From: Kitasatospora xanthocidica
GTDB lineage: Bacteria; Actinomycetota; Actinomycetes; Streptomycetales; Streptomycetaceae
Direction: 5' to 3'
Assembly: GCF_014656195.1 (NCBI RefSeq)
Contig: NZ_BNBY01000008.1
Location: 116,374-180,373 of the forward strand
Length of the DNA stretch: 64,000 nt
This document shows, one piece after another, positions 16,073-25,504 of this stretch. The notes under the pieces were generated by a model that saw only the letters and a list, made by a program, of their open reading frames with translations, had not been told where the DNA came from and searched no databases. How positions within the stretch are numbered: position 1 is the stretch's first letter; each line of letters starts with the position of its first letter. Both the position numbers and the translations under genes were made by a program.

Positions 16073-16199
16073 CGGAATTCTCCATAGTGGTGAGGGGCGT
16101 TGATCAGCACGACGGCGGCTCAGTCTGGTGTACCGGCCGCCGGCGCTCTCGTGACGCGCCCCTCAAACCACTCGAACGGGTGATCCATCCACCCTGCCG

Positions 16200-16982
16200 T
16201 CAGTCCTCCGCCGGGGGCGCCAGGATGGCGGAGATGACCCGGTCCAGGCTGCGGTCGAAGGCCCGGTCCGGGTCGGGGGGCGGGCCGGCGGTGGCGAACG
16301 CCTGGGCCAGGTGCGGGTAGGCGCCGCTCATGGCCGCCTGGGTGAGGTAACCCACCATCTCCGCCTGCCACTTGGCGCCCGCGGCGGCCGTCTGCTCGTA
16401 CTGGGCGAACTGGCAGATGAAGCCGTTGAACATCGCCATCGCCTCCATCCGGGCACCGCCGGCCAGCCCGGAGGGGGCGGTGACGCCGAGGAAGTGGTCG
16501 GTGTAGCGCAGGGCGTTGGGGCCGATGCTCGGGCGGGTCAGGACCAGGGCCGCCACCCAGGGGTGCCGGCGGAAGATGGCGAGCTGCTCGTGGCCCAGGC
16601 GGGTCAGGTCGACCCGGACGTCGCCGCTGGGCTCGGGCGGCAGCCGGTACTCGCCGCTGACGGCGTCGAGCATCAGGTCGAGCAGGTGCTCCTTCTTCGG
16701 CACGTAGTTGTAGAGCGACATGGTGCCCGCGCCGAGCGCGGCCGCGACCCGCCGCATCGAGACGGCGTCCAGGCCCTCGGTGTCGGCGATCGTGATCGCC
16801 GCCGCGGCGATCGACTCACGGCTGTGGGCGGGCCGGGGGCCGCGGCCGGTGCGCTCGGGGCGCAGCCAGATCAGTTCCGGGGCCTCGGGGGGCGTGGGCC
16901 TGCCGGACGGGCTGGGCGCGCTGGGTTCGCTGGACTGGCTGGGATCGCTGGACGGCACTGGAAGATCACCTCGGTTCCCCAT
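16200..16982 (-). CDS. TetR family regulator of the adjacent ABC exporter
   Basis: A 260-residue TetR regulator with a long Ser/Pro-rich N-terminal tail (about residues 8-38). The DNA-binding helices follow: SIAAAAITIADTEGLDAVSM, then RVAAALGAGTMSLYNYVPKKEHLL. The C-terminal domain matches the TetR_C type found beside DrrAB-like exporters (PWVAALVLTRPSIGPNALRY). The ATG at 16980-16982 lies immediately beside a 17-bp palindrome also present near the divergent ABC genes, so it probably represses both. No clear ribosome site is seen. Confidence 0.9.
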   Translation of the reverse strand: MGNRGDLPVPSSDPSQSSEPSAPSPSGRPTPPEAPELIWLRPERTGRGPRPAHSRESIAAAAITIADTEGLDAVSMRRVAAALGAGTMSLYNYVPKKEHLLDLMLDAVSGEYRLPPEPSGDVRVDLTRLGHEQLAIFRRHPWVAALVLTRPSIGPNALRYTDHFLGVTAPSGLAGGARMEAMAMFNGFICQFAQYEQTAAAGAKWQAEMVGYLTQAAMSGAYPHLAQAFATAGPPPDPDRAFDRSLDRVISAILAPPAED

Positions 16983-16988
16983 CTTAGA

Positions 16989-17048
16989 TACGTACGCCGT
17001 ACGTAGTACGATGGCGCCCGCACGCACTTCTACGTACGCTGTACCTAG
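16989..17048. promoter_or_regulatory. Twin TetR operators between tetR and the ABC exporter
   Basis: Site 1 (16989-17005) is TACGTACG-C-CGTACGTA, a perfect 8+1+8 palindrome. Site 2 (17031-17047, flanked by C/G) is TACGTACG-C-TGTACCTA with two mismatches in its right half. Their centres are 42 bp apart. Site 1 abuts the tetR start and site 2 lies 15 bp before the ATPase ATG, so one repressor can shut both promoters. Confidence 0.75.
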
Positions 17049-17062
17049 AGAAGGGCAGAGCC

Positions 17063-18081
<1,019 letters not shown>

Positions 18082-18082
<1 letters not shown>

Positions 18083-18903
18083 TGGCCACCGTCGTGCTCG
18101 CCGCGCCGCGGCCGTCCACCGTCGGCCGACTGGTCGCCGACACCTGGACGTCGATGCTCCGCGTCCTGCTCAACTACCGCCACTCGCCGGGCCTGTTGGC
18201 CGCCTCCCTGGGCGTCCCGGTGGTCATGGTGGTGGTCTTCGGGTACGTCTTCGGCAGCGCCATGCGGGTGCCGGGCGGCGGGGACTACCGGGAGTTCCTG
18301 ATGCCCGGCCTGTTCGCCATGGTCGCCACCAACGGCGTCATGCCCACCATGGTCGGCGCCGCCCGCGACGTCGGGCGCGGGGTCACCGACCGGCTGCGCT
18401 CCATGCCGGTCTCCCGCACCGGCCTGCTGCTCGGGCAGACCCTCGCCGACCTGCTGGTCAGCGTGGTCGTCCTGGCGCTGCTGGCCCTGGTCGGGCTCGC
18501 CGCCGGCTGGCGCGCCCGGCACGGACTCGCCGACACGGCAGGGGCGTTCGCGCTGCTGCTGCTCTTCCGGTTCGTGATGACCTGGGCCGGCACGCTGCTC
18601 GGCCTGGCCGTCGGCAAGGAGGAGGCGGCCGGCCAGCTCTCGGTCGCGGTCTTCCCGCTGGCGATGATCACCAACGCGTACGTGCCGACCGGCGGCATGC
18701 CCGGCTGGCTGCGCCTCGTCGCCGACTGGAACCCGATCAGCTCCGTCGTCCAGGCCTGCCGGGAGCTGTTCGGCAACCCCTCGGCGCCCGGATCCGCCTG
18801 GCCGATGCAGCACGCCACGCTCGCCGCACTGCTCTGGAGCGCCGCGCTGCTCGCGCTCTGCGTGCCGCTCGCCGTACGGAAGTTCGCCACGCACGGGCGG
18901 TGA
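18082..18903 (+). CDS. ABC-2 type transporter permease, DrrB type
   Basis: A 273-residue integral membrane protein, partner of the ATPase before it. About six membrane segments are visible, for example GVPVVMVVVFGYVFGSAM, LLVSVVVLALLALVGLAAG, AFALLLLFRFVMTWAGTLLG and LAALLWSAALLALCVPLAV. The region PTMVGAARDVGRGVTDRLRSMP followed by RTGLLLGQ is the ABC-2 family signature. The exported compound is unknown; DrrAB relatives remove hydrophobic antibiotics and lipids. The ATG overlaps the upstream stop, giving coupled translation and equal subunit amounts. Confidence 0.93.
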
Positions 18904-19006
18904 CCGAGGGGTCCGGCGGGGGCGTGCCCGGGGGGTGGGCAGGGGGATCGGCACGCCCGTGAAATGTGCTGGACAGGGGGGCCGGTGTGGTCTTGGGTGG
19001 GGCGCC

Positions 19007-19993
19007 ATGGAGTACACCCACCTCGGCCGCACCGGCCTGACCGTCTCCCGCCTCTGCCTCGGCACCATGAACTTCGGCCCGCACACCGAAGAGGCCGACG
19101 CCCACCGCCTCATGGACACCGCCCACGACCGCGGCATCAACTTCTTCGACACCGCCAACGCCTACGGCCGCGACGCCGACGGCAACCTCAAGGGCCGCAC
19201 CGAGGAGATCATCGGCCGCTGGTTCGCCCAGGGCGGCGGCCGCCGCGAGCGCACCGTCCTCGCCACCAAGGCCTACGCCGACATGGGCGACTGGCCCAAC
19301 GACGGCAAGCTCTCCGCGCTCGCCATCCGCAAGGCCGTCGAGGCGAGCCTGCGCCGGCTGCAGACCGACCACATCGACCTCTACCAGATGCACCACATCG
19401 ACCGGGCCACGCCCTGGGAGGAGATCTGGCAGGCGATGGAGGTCCTGGTCGCCCAGGGCAAGATCGTCTACGTCGGCTCCAGCAACTTCGCCGGCTGGCA
19501 CATCGCCCAGGCCCAGGAGGCCGCCCGATCCCGCCACTTCCTCGGCCTGGTCAGCGAGCAGTCCCTCTACAACCTGCTCGACCGTGCCGTCGAGCTGGAG
19601 GTCATCCCCGCCCTCCAGCACTACGGCCTCGGTCTCCTCCCCTGGTCCCCACTGCGCAGCGGCCTGCTCGGCGGCGTCCTGCGCAAGGAGCGCGAGGGCA
19701 CCCGCGGCCGCAGCGCCCTGGGCCACGCCTCCGAGCTCCTCGCCGAGCACCGCGACCGCATCCAGGCGTACGAGGACTTCGCCGACGAACTCGGCACCGA
19801 CCCCGCCGACCTCGCACTCGCCTGGCTGCTCTCCCGCCCGGCCGTCACCGCCCCCATCATCGGCCCCCGCACCCCGGCCCACCTCGACGCCGCCCTCGCC
19901 GCCCTCGACCTCGAACTCGACCGGAAGACCCTCGACCGCCTCGACGAACTCTTCCCGGGCCACCAGCCCGCCCCGGAGGACTACGCCTGGTAA
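19007..19993 (+). CDS. Aldo/keto reductase
   Basis: A 328-residue NADPH-dependent aldo/keto reductase with a TIM-barrel fold. The catalytic tetrad is visible: Asp and Tyr in FDTANAYG, Lys in ATKAY and His in YQMHHID. The cofactor-binding end shows GLLPWSPLRSGLLGG and PIIGPRTPAHLDAAL. The length and the YTHLGRTGLTVSRLCLGTMNFG start are typical of the AKR12/13-like Streptomyces group that reduces sugar-derived or quinone carbonyls. The ATG at 19007 has only a weak purine tract. A TetR gene follows 71 bp downstream. Confidence 0.95.
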   Translation: MEYTHLGRTGLTVSRLCLGTMNFGPHTEEADAHRLMDTAHDRGINFFDTANAYGRDADGNLKGRTEEIIGRWFAQGGGRRERTVLATKAYADMGDWPNDGKLSALAIRKAVEASLRRLQTDHIDLYQMHHIDRATPWEEIWQAMEVLVAQGKIVYVGSSNFAGWHIAQAQEAARSRHFLGLVSEQSLYNLLDRAVELEVIPALQHYGLGLLPWSPLRSGLLGGVLRKEREGTRGRSALGHASELLAEHRDRIQAYEDFADELGTDPADLALAWLLSRPAVTAPIIGPRTPAHLDAALAALDLELDRKTLDRLDELFPGHQPAPEDYAW

Positions 19994-20064
19994 GCGGCGG
20001 GAGGCCCCGGCCCCGCCCCCGGTGGATGGGGGCGGGGCCGACCGGCTGTGGTAGCAAGGCAGAC

Positions 20065-20679
20065 ATGAGCGAGACGCGGGAGCGGCGGGCGTACCATCAC
20101 GGGGCGCTGCCGGAGGCCTTGGTGGCGGCGGCGTTCGAGGTGTTGGACGAGCAGGGGCCGGAGAAGGTCAGCGTTCGGGAGGTGGCCCGGCGGGCCGGGG
20201 TGTCGGCCGGGGCGCCGTTCCGCCACTTCGCCGACCGGCAGGCGCTGTTGACGGCCTTGGCGGACCGGGTGCTGGCGGACTTCGTGGGCTGGCAGGAGGC
20301 GCAGGTGGCGGCCGCCGGGCCGGACGGCGGCTCGGTGATGCGGGCGGTCGGGCTGGGGTTCGTCCGGTACGCGGTGCGCCACCCGCGGCGGTTCGAGCTG
20401 GTGCGTTCGCGGGTGTTCGCCGCGGTGCGGGAGCCGGAGCTGCGGGCGCAACTGGACGGGATCGACCGGGCGTTGACGGACGTGGTCGTCGTCGACCAGG
20501 AGGCGGGCCGGCTGCGCCCCGGGGATCCGGCGCTGGTCGCCCTGGCCGGGCAGGCGCTGGTGTACGGGCTGGCGCAGATGATCGTGGACGGCTACCTGCC
20601 CGCCGAGAAGGCGGAGGAGCTGGCCGCGCAGGTGCTCGACACCTTCGGGCAGGGGATCGCCAACCGGCCCGCGCAGTAG
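20065..20679 (+). CDS. TetR/AcrR family regulator of the DUF4188 gene
   Basis: A 204-residue TetR regulator. After a short RERRAYHHGALPEAL lead (typical of a Streptomyces TetR subgroup), the DNA-binding region is VSVREVARRAGVSAGAPFRH, then FADRQALLTALADRVL. The ligand domain holds a TetR_C WHG-like pattern (GFVRYAVRHPRRFELVRS). The gene is followed 23 bp later by a promoter with a perfect palindrome in its -10 region and then by the DUF4188 gene, which is the most likely target. A weak AAGG lies upstream of the ATG. Confidence 0.9.
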   Translation: MSETRERRAYHHGALPEALVAAAFEVLDEQGPEKVSVREVARRAGVSAGAPFRHFADRQALLTALADRVLADFVGWQEAQVAAAGPDGGSVMRAVGLGFVRYAVRHPRRFELVRSRVFAAVREPELRAQLDGIDRALTDVVVVDQEAGRLRPGDPALVALAGQALVYGLAQMIVDGYLPAEKAEELAAQVLDTFGQGIANRPAQ

Positions 20680-20702
20680 TCGGATTGGGGCTGTGACGAG
20701 CC

Positions 20703-20743
20703 TTGACCGGGTCGACGCGCGCTGATGTAATCACCGATTACAT
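20703..20743 (+). promoter_or_regulatory. Promoter with palindromic operator for the DUF4188 gene
   Basis: A -35 TTGACC (20703-20708) and -10 TGTAAT (20726-20731) are 17 bp apart. The -10 lies within ATGTAATC-ACC-GATTACAT (20725-20743), a perfect 8+3+8 palindrome of TetR-operator type. Binding would block RNA polymerase. The DUF4188 start is 26 bp downstream. Confidence 0.75.
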
Positions 20744-20768
20744 GGGGTGCGGGTACGGGGAGGCACGG

Positions 20769-21362
20769 ATGCCCTTTTTCGCCAAGCCGCTGCGGGGCTA
20801 CACCACCGCCGCCGCCACCGGCGACACCGTGGTGCTGCTGATCGGCATGCGGATCAACCGGTTCTGGGCCGTGCACCACTGGGGCCCGGTGATGTTCGCG
20901 ATGTTCCGGATGCTGTACGAGCTGCGCCGGTCGCCCGAGCGCGGCCTCCTCGGCCGGATCCTGCTCACCGCCTCGCCGCGCACCTACTACGTCGTCCAGT
21001 ACTGGGAGTCGAAGGAGAAGCTGTACGGCTACGCGAGCGCGCCGGACGGCTTCCACCACACCGTGTGGGGCATCGCCAACCGCAAGATGCGGGAGGGCCG
21101 GATCCGCGGTCACGTCGGGCTCTGGCACGAGACGTACGTCGTGCCGGAGGGCGGGTACGAGTCGATCTACTTCGACATGCCGCCGTTCGGCCTGGCCGGC
21201 GCCACCGGCGCGATCCCGGTGGAGCAGCGCGGCCGGCGCGCGGCCCAGCGGCTGGCCTACCGGTCGAGCGAGACCGGCGGGGCGGGGGACTCCAGCGGCG
21301 CCGGGAAGCGGGACGGCGAGGCGGTCGTGGGGGACGGCACGGCGGGTACGGCCGGCGCGTAG
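20769..21362 (+). CDS. DUF4188 family protein
   Basis: A 197-residue protein of the DUF4188 family (annotated in databases as monooxygenase-like, function unproven). Conserved parts are VVLLIGMRINRFWAVHHWGP, YYVVQYWESKEKLYGYA, VGLWHETYVV and YESIYFDMPPFGL. The start ATG has GGGGAGGC upstream. The family usually ends near the QRGRRAAQRLAYR segment; here about 30 more low-complexity Gly/Ala residues follow. These are antisense to a small membrane-protein gene, and the two frames overlap by 106 bp. It is controlled by a palindromic promoter just upstream. Confidence 0.88.
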   Translation: MPFFAKPLRGYTTAAATGDTVVLLIGMRINRFWAVHHWGPVMFAMFRMLYELRRSPERGLLGRILLTASPRTYYVVQYWESKEKLYGYASAPDGFHHTVWGIANRKMREGRIRGHVGLWHETYVVPEGGYESIYFDMPPFGLAGATGAIPVEQRGRRAAQRLAYRSSETGGAGDSSGAGKRDGEAVVGDGTAGTAGA

Positions 21363-21511
21363 GTGGAGGACGGCGCGTAGCCGGCGGGCGGCGAGTCGGG
21401 CGAGTCCGGGCCCATGGTGGCCGCCAGGTAGAGCCACGGCGCGATGAGGACCAGCGCGCCCGCCGCCAGCACGGCCAGCACTCCCACCACCGCCGGAACG
21501 ACCTTCGCCAC
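21257..21511 (-). CDS. Small single-pass membrane protein with Pro-rich tail
   Basis: An 84-residue protein. Residues about 5-30 form one membrane helix (VPAVVGVLAVLAAGALVLIA) and the rest is a Pro/Ser/Ala-rich tail. The GTG at 21509-21511 has a strong GGGAGG 5 nt upstream, which favours it over the longer open frame. No function is known. Its 3' half overlaps the end of the DUF4188 gene on the other strand, so at least one of the two tails may not be under protein-level selection. It is divergent from the C39-like gene. Confidence 0.6.
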   Translation of the reverse strand: MAKVVPAVVGVLAVLAAGALVLIAPWLYLAATMGPDSPDSPPAGYAPSSTYAPAVPAVPSPTTASPSRFPAPLESPAPPVSLDR

Positions 21512-21583
21512 CGCTGCCTCCCATGGACTCGGCCGCGCTGTCCGCGGCGTGCCCACGCTACGGAAAGCCGCAGGTCGGGTGCC

Positions 21584-21599
21584 TGAGTACGGATACTCA
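21584..21599. promoter_or_regulatory. Palindrome between the small membrane protein and C39-like genes
   Basis: TGAGTA-CGGA-TACTCA is a perfect 6+4+6 palindrome in the divergent region, 47 bp before the C39-like start. It is a likely operator; the regulator is not adjacent. Confidence 0.45.
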
Positions 21600-21646
21600 A
21601 GAGTGTCGTGAGTCGGACGGTCGCCCCGGCGTGAGAGCGTCGGGGG

Positions 21647-22297
21647 ATGGTGGATCTGGGCAGCGCCGCGCGGCCGGCGCGGGTGGTGCACGAGGTGCCG
21701 TACCGGGCGCAGTGGGAGTCGCCCGAGCTCGTACGGGAGATCGTCGACGGGCGGCTGGACGCGGCCGCCGACCCCCGGTGGGGGCAGTCCGGGGCGGCCG
21801 ACCCGGAGGAGTACGCCTGGTGGTCGTGGCGGCTGTGCGGAGTGGCCTGCCTGCGGATGGCGTTGGAGCACTGGTGGGGCGTGACGCCGACGGCGATGGC
21901 GCTCGCCGGCGAGTGCACGGCGGCCGGCGCGTACGTGCGGGACGGTGAGAGCCTGCGCGGGCTGATCCACGTGCCGTTCGCCGAGTACGTCCGGCGGCGC
22001 TGGGGACTGGCGGCGCGGGCACGGGAGTTGACGCCCGAGGAGGTGTCGGCCGAGGTGGTCGGCGGGCGGCTGGTGATGCTCTCGGTGCACCCGTCGATCC
22101 GGGAGCCGGCCGGGCCGGAGCCGGTGCGGCGTGGCGGCCACCTGGTGCTGGCGGTGGGCGCCACGGACACCGCGCTGGTGATCCACAACCCGTCCGGGTT
22201 CCCGGGGGAGTCGCAGGCCTTCGCGCGGGTGCCGTGGCGGTCGTTCGGGGCGTTCTACGCCGGGCGGGGGATCGTCCTGGGCCCGCCCGGGACGTAG
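21647..22297 (+). CDS. C39-like cysteine peptidase family protein
   Basis: A 216-residue protein of the papain-like C39 fold. RLCGVACLRMALEHWWG places a Cys at the N-terminal end of a helix, GGHLVLAVG carries the His, and IHNPSGFPGES the Asn/Asp-type residue, so the catalytic triad looks intact. The predicted protein has no signal peptide. Free-standing C39-like proteins of this type in actinomycetes are of unknown substrate, and no bacteriocin precursor or transporter is next door. The ATG follows GGGGG. An 18-bp tandem repeat starts at its 3' end. Confidence 0.85.
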   Translation: MVDLGSAARPARVVHEVPYRAQWESPELVREIVDGRLDAAADPRWGQSGAADPEEYAWWSWRLCGVACLRMALEHWWGVTPTAMALAGECTAAGAYVRDGESLRGLIHVPFAEYVRRRWGLAARARELTPEEVSAEVVGGRLVMLSVHPSIREPAGPEPVRRGGHLVLAVGATDTALVIHNPSGFPGESQAFARVPWRSFGAFYAGRGIVLGPPGT

Positions 22298-22327
22298 GGC
22301 CCGCCCGGGACGTAGGGCCCGCCCGGG
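22279..22327 (+). repeat. 18-bp tandem repeat spanning a stop codon
   Basis: GGGCCCGCCCGGGACGTA occurs at 22279-22296 and 22297-22314, followed by a partial third copy to 22327. The C39-like stop TAG at 22295-22297 is duplicated by it. The arms also form GC-rich hairpins that may end transcription. Confidence 0.8.
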
Positions 22328-22350
22328 CAGGCGGTCTACGGGTTGCCGGC

Positions 22351-23202
22351 CTACGGGTTGTCGGGCAGCCCCGCCGGGTTGATCGGCAGCTGGCTGCGAC
22401 AGAGCGCCGAGATCGGCTTCAACGCCGCCGCCAGCCGGTCGAGTTCGGCGCGCGGGTAGTCGTCCCAGACCCGGGTGGCGGCCAGGTCGGTGGCGGCCTC
22501 CAGGGCCTGGTGGCCGATCCGCCCGAGCTCGGTGACCGTGCCCCGCTCGGTCAGCCAGCCGCGCTCGACCAGGCGTTCCGCCGCCGCCTCCCACTCGGTG
22601 TCCGTCCAGCCGCGCAGCGGCTGTATCGCCTCGCGCCGCATGTCCATCGCGCAGCGGACCACCAGGGCCTCGCAGCCGTCCAGGCCGGCCGCCACCAGTG
22701 CGGCCACGTGGCCGTCCCCGCGGTGCTCGCGCATCACGGTGGCGGCCTGCCAGAGCCGCTCGTACAGGCCGCTCGGCCGGGGGAGCGCGGCGTTGGCCGC
22801 GGCCAGCACCCGGCCGGCGCAGTCCAGTCGGGACGCGGCCTGCTCCAGGGCGTCCGCGACCAGTTCGACCTGGGCCGGGTCCACGTGCTCCAGCAGCCGG
22901 GCCAGCGTCGCCGACGCGCCCTTCAGCCGGGCGGTCAGCGCCTCCTCCGGGCTCGCGAGCGTCCACACCTCCGGCAGGGCGCGTTCGACCATCGCCGGGG
23001 CGAAGTTGAAGAACGCGGCGACCACCGGCGCCGCGTCCACCGCGCCGAGCGGGGCCGAACGGTTGGCGAAGTAGCTCCGCAGGCGGCCGTGCAGCCCGGC
23101 CTCCTCGAAGGCGGCGCGCCCCTCGGGCTGGAAGTAGCTGACGGCGTGCACCGGCTCGAAGAGCCACCACAGCGCGCGGGCGGGGTGGACGAGATCGGCC
23201 AT
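22351..23202 (-). CDS. SCO6745 family protein
   Basis: A 283-residue protein of the SCO6745 family, frequent in actinomycetes, annotated as winged-helix containing. The N-terminal LVHPARALWWLFEPVHAVSYFQPEG is highly conserved in this family. The C-terminal half is helical and contains WLTERGTVTELGRIGHQALEAATD, the presumed winged helix. The N-terminal part has the DinB-like helical look (VAAFFNFAPAMVERALPEVW). Function is unproven. I start at the ATG 23200-23202, preceded by AAGG; upstream in-frame sequence is Arg/Pro-rich and not conserved-looking. Confidence 0.88.
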   Translation of the reverse strand: MADLVHPARALWWLFEPVHAVSYFQPEGRAAFEEAGLHGRLRSYFANRSAPLGAVDAAPVVAAFFNFAPAMVERALPEVWTLASPEEALTARLKGASATLARLLEHVDPAQVELVADALEQAASRLDCAGRVLAAANAALPRPSGLYERLWQAATVMREHRGDGHVAALVAAGLDGCEALVVRCAMDMRREAIQPLRGWTDTEWEAAAERLVERGWLTERGTVTELGRIGHQALEAATDLAATRVWDDYPRAELDRLAAALKPISALCRSQLPINPAGLPDNP

Positions 23203-23373
23203 CGGGGGCCCCTTCTCGGACGGAGCTCCGGGTGGGTGCGGGAGCTCGGCTGGTCGGACGGCCCGGCGGGTGCCGCGGCGGCCCGTGGCTCGGACCGCTC
23301 GGGCGGGCGCGCGGACCGCTTCAATGGCTGATGACCACGGCGGAGGCCCCGGTAATCCCCGGCGCGCTGTGAT

Positions 23374-23386
23374 GCCCGTCACGGGC
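23374..23386. promoter_or_regulatory. Palindrome upstream of rpe
   Basis: GCCCGT-C-ACGGGC is a 6+1+6 perfect palindrome about 100 bp before the rpe ATG, in the 281-bp divergent region. A second GC-rich inverted repeat (GGCGCC arms near 23435-23455) lies closer to the start. They could be a leader structure or operator. Confidence 0.3.
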
Positions 23387-23483
23387 GGGTCGCGGTGTGC
23401 GGCCGGCGGCACGCGGCGCGAGATGATGGGGCGAGGCGCCCGCTCCCGGGGCGCCACCAGCCCTCGTGTGAAGGTAGTCGGTC

Positions 23484-24167
23484 ATGGCCCAGATCAACCC
23501 CAGCATCCTGTCCGCGGACTTCGCCCGGCTCGCCGACGAGGCCGAGGCCGTCCGGGGTTCCGACTGGCTGCACGTGGACGTCATGGACAACCACTTCGTA
23601 CCCAACCTGACCCTGGGCGTCCCGGTCGTCGAGTCGCTGGCCCGCGCCACCGACATCCCGCTCGACCTCCACCTGATGATCGAGGACCCGGACCGCTGGG
23701 CCCCCCAGTACGTCGAGGCCGGCGCAGGCTCGGTCACCTTCCACGTCGAGGCCGCCGCCGCGCCCGTCCGGCTCGCCCGCGAGATCCGCGCCAAGGGCGC
23801 CCGGGCCTCGATGGCGCTCAAGCCGGGCACGCCGATCGAGCCCTACGAGGACCTGCTGCCCGAGCTCGACATGCTGCTGATCATGACCGTCGAGCCCGGC
23901 TTCGGCGGCCAGGCGTTCCTCGACATCATGCTGCCCAAGATCCGCCGCACCCGGGAGCTGATCGCCAAGCACGACCTGGAGCTGTGGCTGCAGGTGGACG
24001 GCGGCGTCTCCGCGAGCACCATCGAGCGCTGCGCCGAGGCCGGCGCGGACGTCTTCGTGGCCGGCTCGGCCGTCTACGGGGCCGAGGACCCGGCGGAGGC
24101 CGTCCGCAAGCTCCGGGACCTCGCCGACCAGGCCTCGGCGGACGCCTGGTGGGCCTGCGGCCACTGA
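23484..24167 (+). CDS. rpe: Ribulose-phosphate 3-epimerase
   Basis: A 227-residue (beta/alpha)8 barrel enzyme of the pentose phosphate pathway, interconverting ribulose 5-phosphate and xylulose 5-phosphate with a bound metal. Signature segments are INPSILSADFARL, WLHVDVMDNHFVPNLT (Asp general base, metal-binding His), LDLHLMI, MTVEPGFGGQAF and LQVDGGVSAST with the second catalytic Asp, then AGADVFVAGSAVYG for phosphate. The length is standard. GAAGG lies about 9 nt upstream of the ATG. The usual riboflavin neighbours are absent; a pirin gene follows instead. Confidence 0.97.
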   Translation: MAQINPSILSADFARLADEAEAVRGSDWLHVDVMDNHFVPNLTLGVPVVESLARATDIPLDLHLMIEDPDRWAPQYVEAGAGSVTFHVEAAAAPVRLAREIRAKGARASMALKPGTPIEPYEDLLPELDMLLIMTVEPGFGGQAFLDIMLPKIRRTRELIAKHDLELWLQVDGGVSASTIERCAEAGADVFVAGSAVYGAEDPAEAVRKLRDLADQASADAWWACGH

Positions 24168-24334
24168 GGCGCCCGCCACCTGTCGCCCCACCAGCCTTTC
24201 ACCGCTCCACCGCCCTTTCACCGCCTGACCGCCGGATGGCCGGGTGCGGGTGGAGGAACGTCGGACCGTGCCGGATGATCGGTCACGACGGGCCCCTCCG
24301 CGCCCGGCCCCCCTCGTACGGTGGTGGAACCGCG

Positions 24335-25294
24335 ATGAGCAACCTCGACCTCAAGCCCACCCCGACCGTCTGCGGCCGCGAGGCCGGCGGCGGCCCGGTG
24401 AAGGACCTGCTGACGCCGCGTCACGTCCAGCTCGGCGAGAGCACGGTGGTCCGCCGCCTGCTCCCCAACCTCGGCCGCCGGATGGTCGGCGCCTGGTGCT
24501 TCGTCGACCACTACGGTCCGGACGACATCGCCGACCAGCCCGGCATGCAGGTCCCGCCGCACCCGCACATGGGCCTGCAGACGGTCAGCTGGCTGCACGA
24601 GGGCGAAGTGCTGCACCGCGACAGCCTCGGCAGCCTGCAGACCGTCCGGCCGTACGAGCTGGGCCTGATGACCTCCGGCCGGGCGATCTCCCACTCCGAG
24701 GAGTCCCCCCGCCCGCACGCCCGCCACCTGCACGGCGCCCAGCTCTGGGTGGCCCTCCCGGACGCGCACCGGAACACCGCCCCCGCCTTCGAGCACCACC
24801 CCGACCTGCCCGTGGTCACCGCCCCCGGTCTGCGCGCCACCGTCATCCTCGGCGCCCTGGACACCGCCACCTCACCCGGCACCACCCACACCCCCCTCGT
24901 CGGCGCCGACCTCGCCCTCACCGAGGGCGCGGACCTGCGGCTCCCCCTCGTCCCCGACTTCGAGTACGCCGTCCTCGCCATGTCCGGCCGCGTCGACGTC
25001 GACGGCGTCCCCGTCGAACCCGGCTCCATGCTCTACCTCGGCTGCGGCCGCCCCCACCTCCCCCTGCACGCCCGCACCGACGCCGCCGTCCTCCTCCTCG
25101 GCGGGGAACTCTTCGACGAGAAGATCGTCATGTGGTGGAACTTCATCGGCCGCTCGACGGAGGACATCGCCCGGGCCCGCGCGGACTGGACGGCCGGCAC
25201 CCGCTTCGGCGAGGTCCACGGCTACGCCGGCGACCGCCTGCCCGCCCCCGAACTCCCCGCACTCCCGCTGAAGCCCCGCGGGCGCGAGCGCTGA
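24335..25294 (+). CDS. Pirin family protein
   Basis: A 319-residue pirin-like bicupin. The N-terminal cupin has VGAWCFVDHYGPDD and PHPHMGLQTVSWLHEG, whose histidines and a later Glu bind iron, followed by MTSGRAISHSEESP. The C-terminal cupin ends LLLGGELFDEKIVMWWNFI. Bacterial pirins bind iron or act as quercetinase-like dioxygenases, and some affect pyruvate dehydrogenase; here no partner is obvious. The start is the ATG at 24335 with a weak GGTGG. It is preceded by a CCTTTCACCGC direct repeat near 24195-24225. Confidence 0.92.
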   Translation: MSNLDLKPTPTVCGREAGGGPVKDLLTPRHVQLGESTVVRRLLPNLGRRMVGAWCFVDHYGPDDIADQPGMQVPPHPHMGLQTVSWLHEGEVLHRDSLGSLQTVRPYELGLMTSGRAISHSEESPRPHARHLHGAQLWVALPDAHRNTAPAFEHHPDLPVVTAPGLRATVILGALDTATSPGTTHTPLVGADLALTEGADLRLPLVPDFEYAVLAMSGRVDVDGVPVEPGSMLYLGCGRPHLPLHARTDAAVLLLGGELFDEKIVMWWNFIGRSTEDIARARADWTAGTRFGEVHGYAGDRLPAPELPALPLKPRGRER

Positions 25295-25398
25295 CCGGGC
25301 GCCGGCCGGACGGGCCTCCCGCACCGGGTGAGGCCTCGGCGGGGCGGAGGTCACTCCGGGGGCTGGTCGGCGTGACCTGAAGGAAAGTTCTCGGCGCG

Positions 25399-25408
25399 CG
25401 GCAACCTT
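25399..25408 (+). promoter_or_regulatory. CGGCAACCTT motif upstream of the GH74 gene
   Basis: The ten-base CGGCAACCTT lies 97 bp before the xyloglucanase start. The same ten bases occur at 28243-28252, 72 bp before the xylanase start. As both genes code secreted hemicellulases, it may be a shared control element. Neither copy is palindromic. Confidence 0.45.
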
Positions 25409-25504
25409 CGCGGCTCCTGCGACCACAAGGGGGTGGATCCGGCCGGTACCGGTGGGCGGATCCGCTCTTCTCTCGTGATCGGCTCGCAAGGAGATCGTCT
25501 ACCC

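Noticed and set aside
23203..23483. FMN riboswitch upstream of rpe
   Set aside because: GATGCCCGTCACGGGC looked suggestive, but the conserved FMN-element boxes are missing and no riboflavin genes follow.
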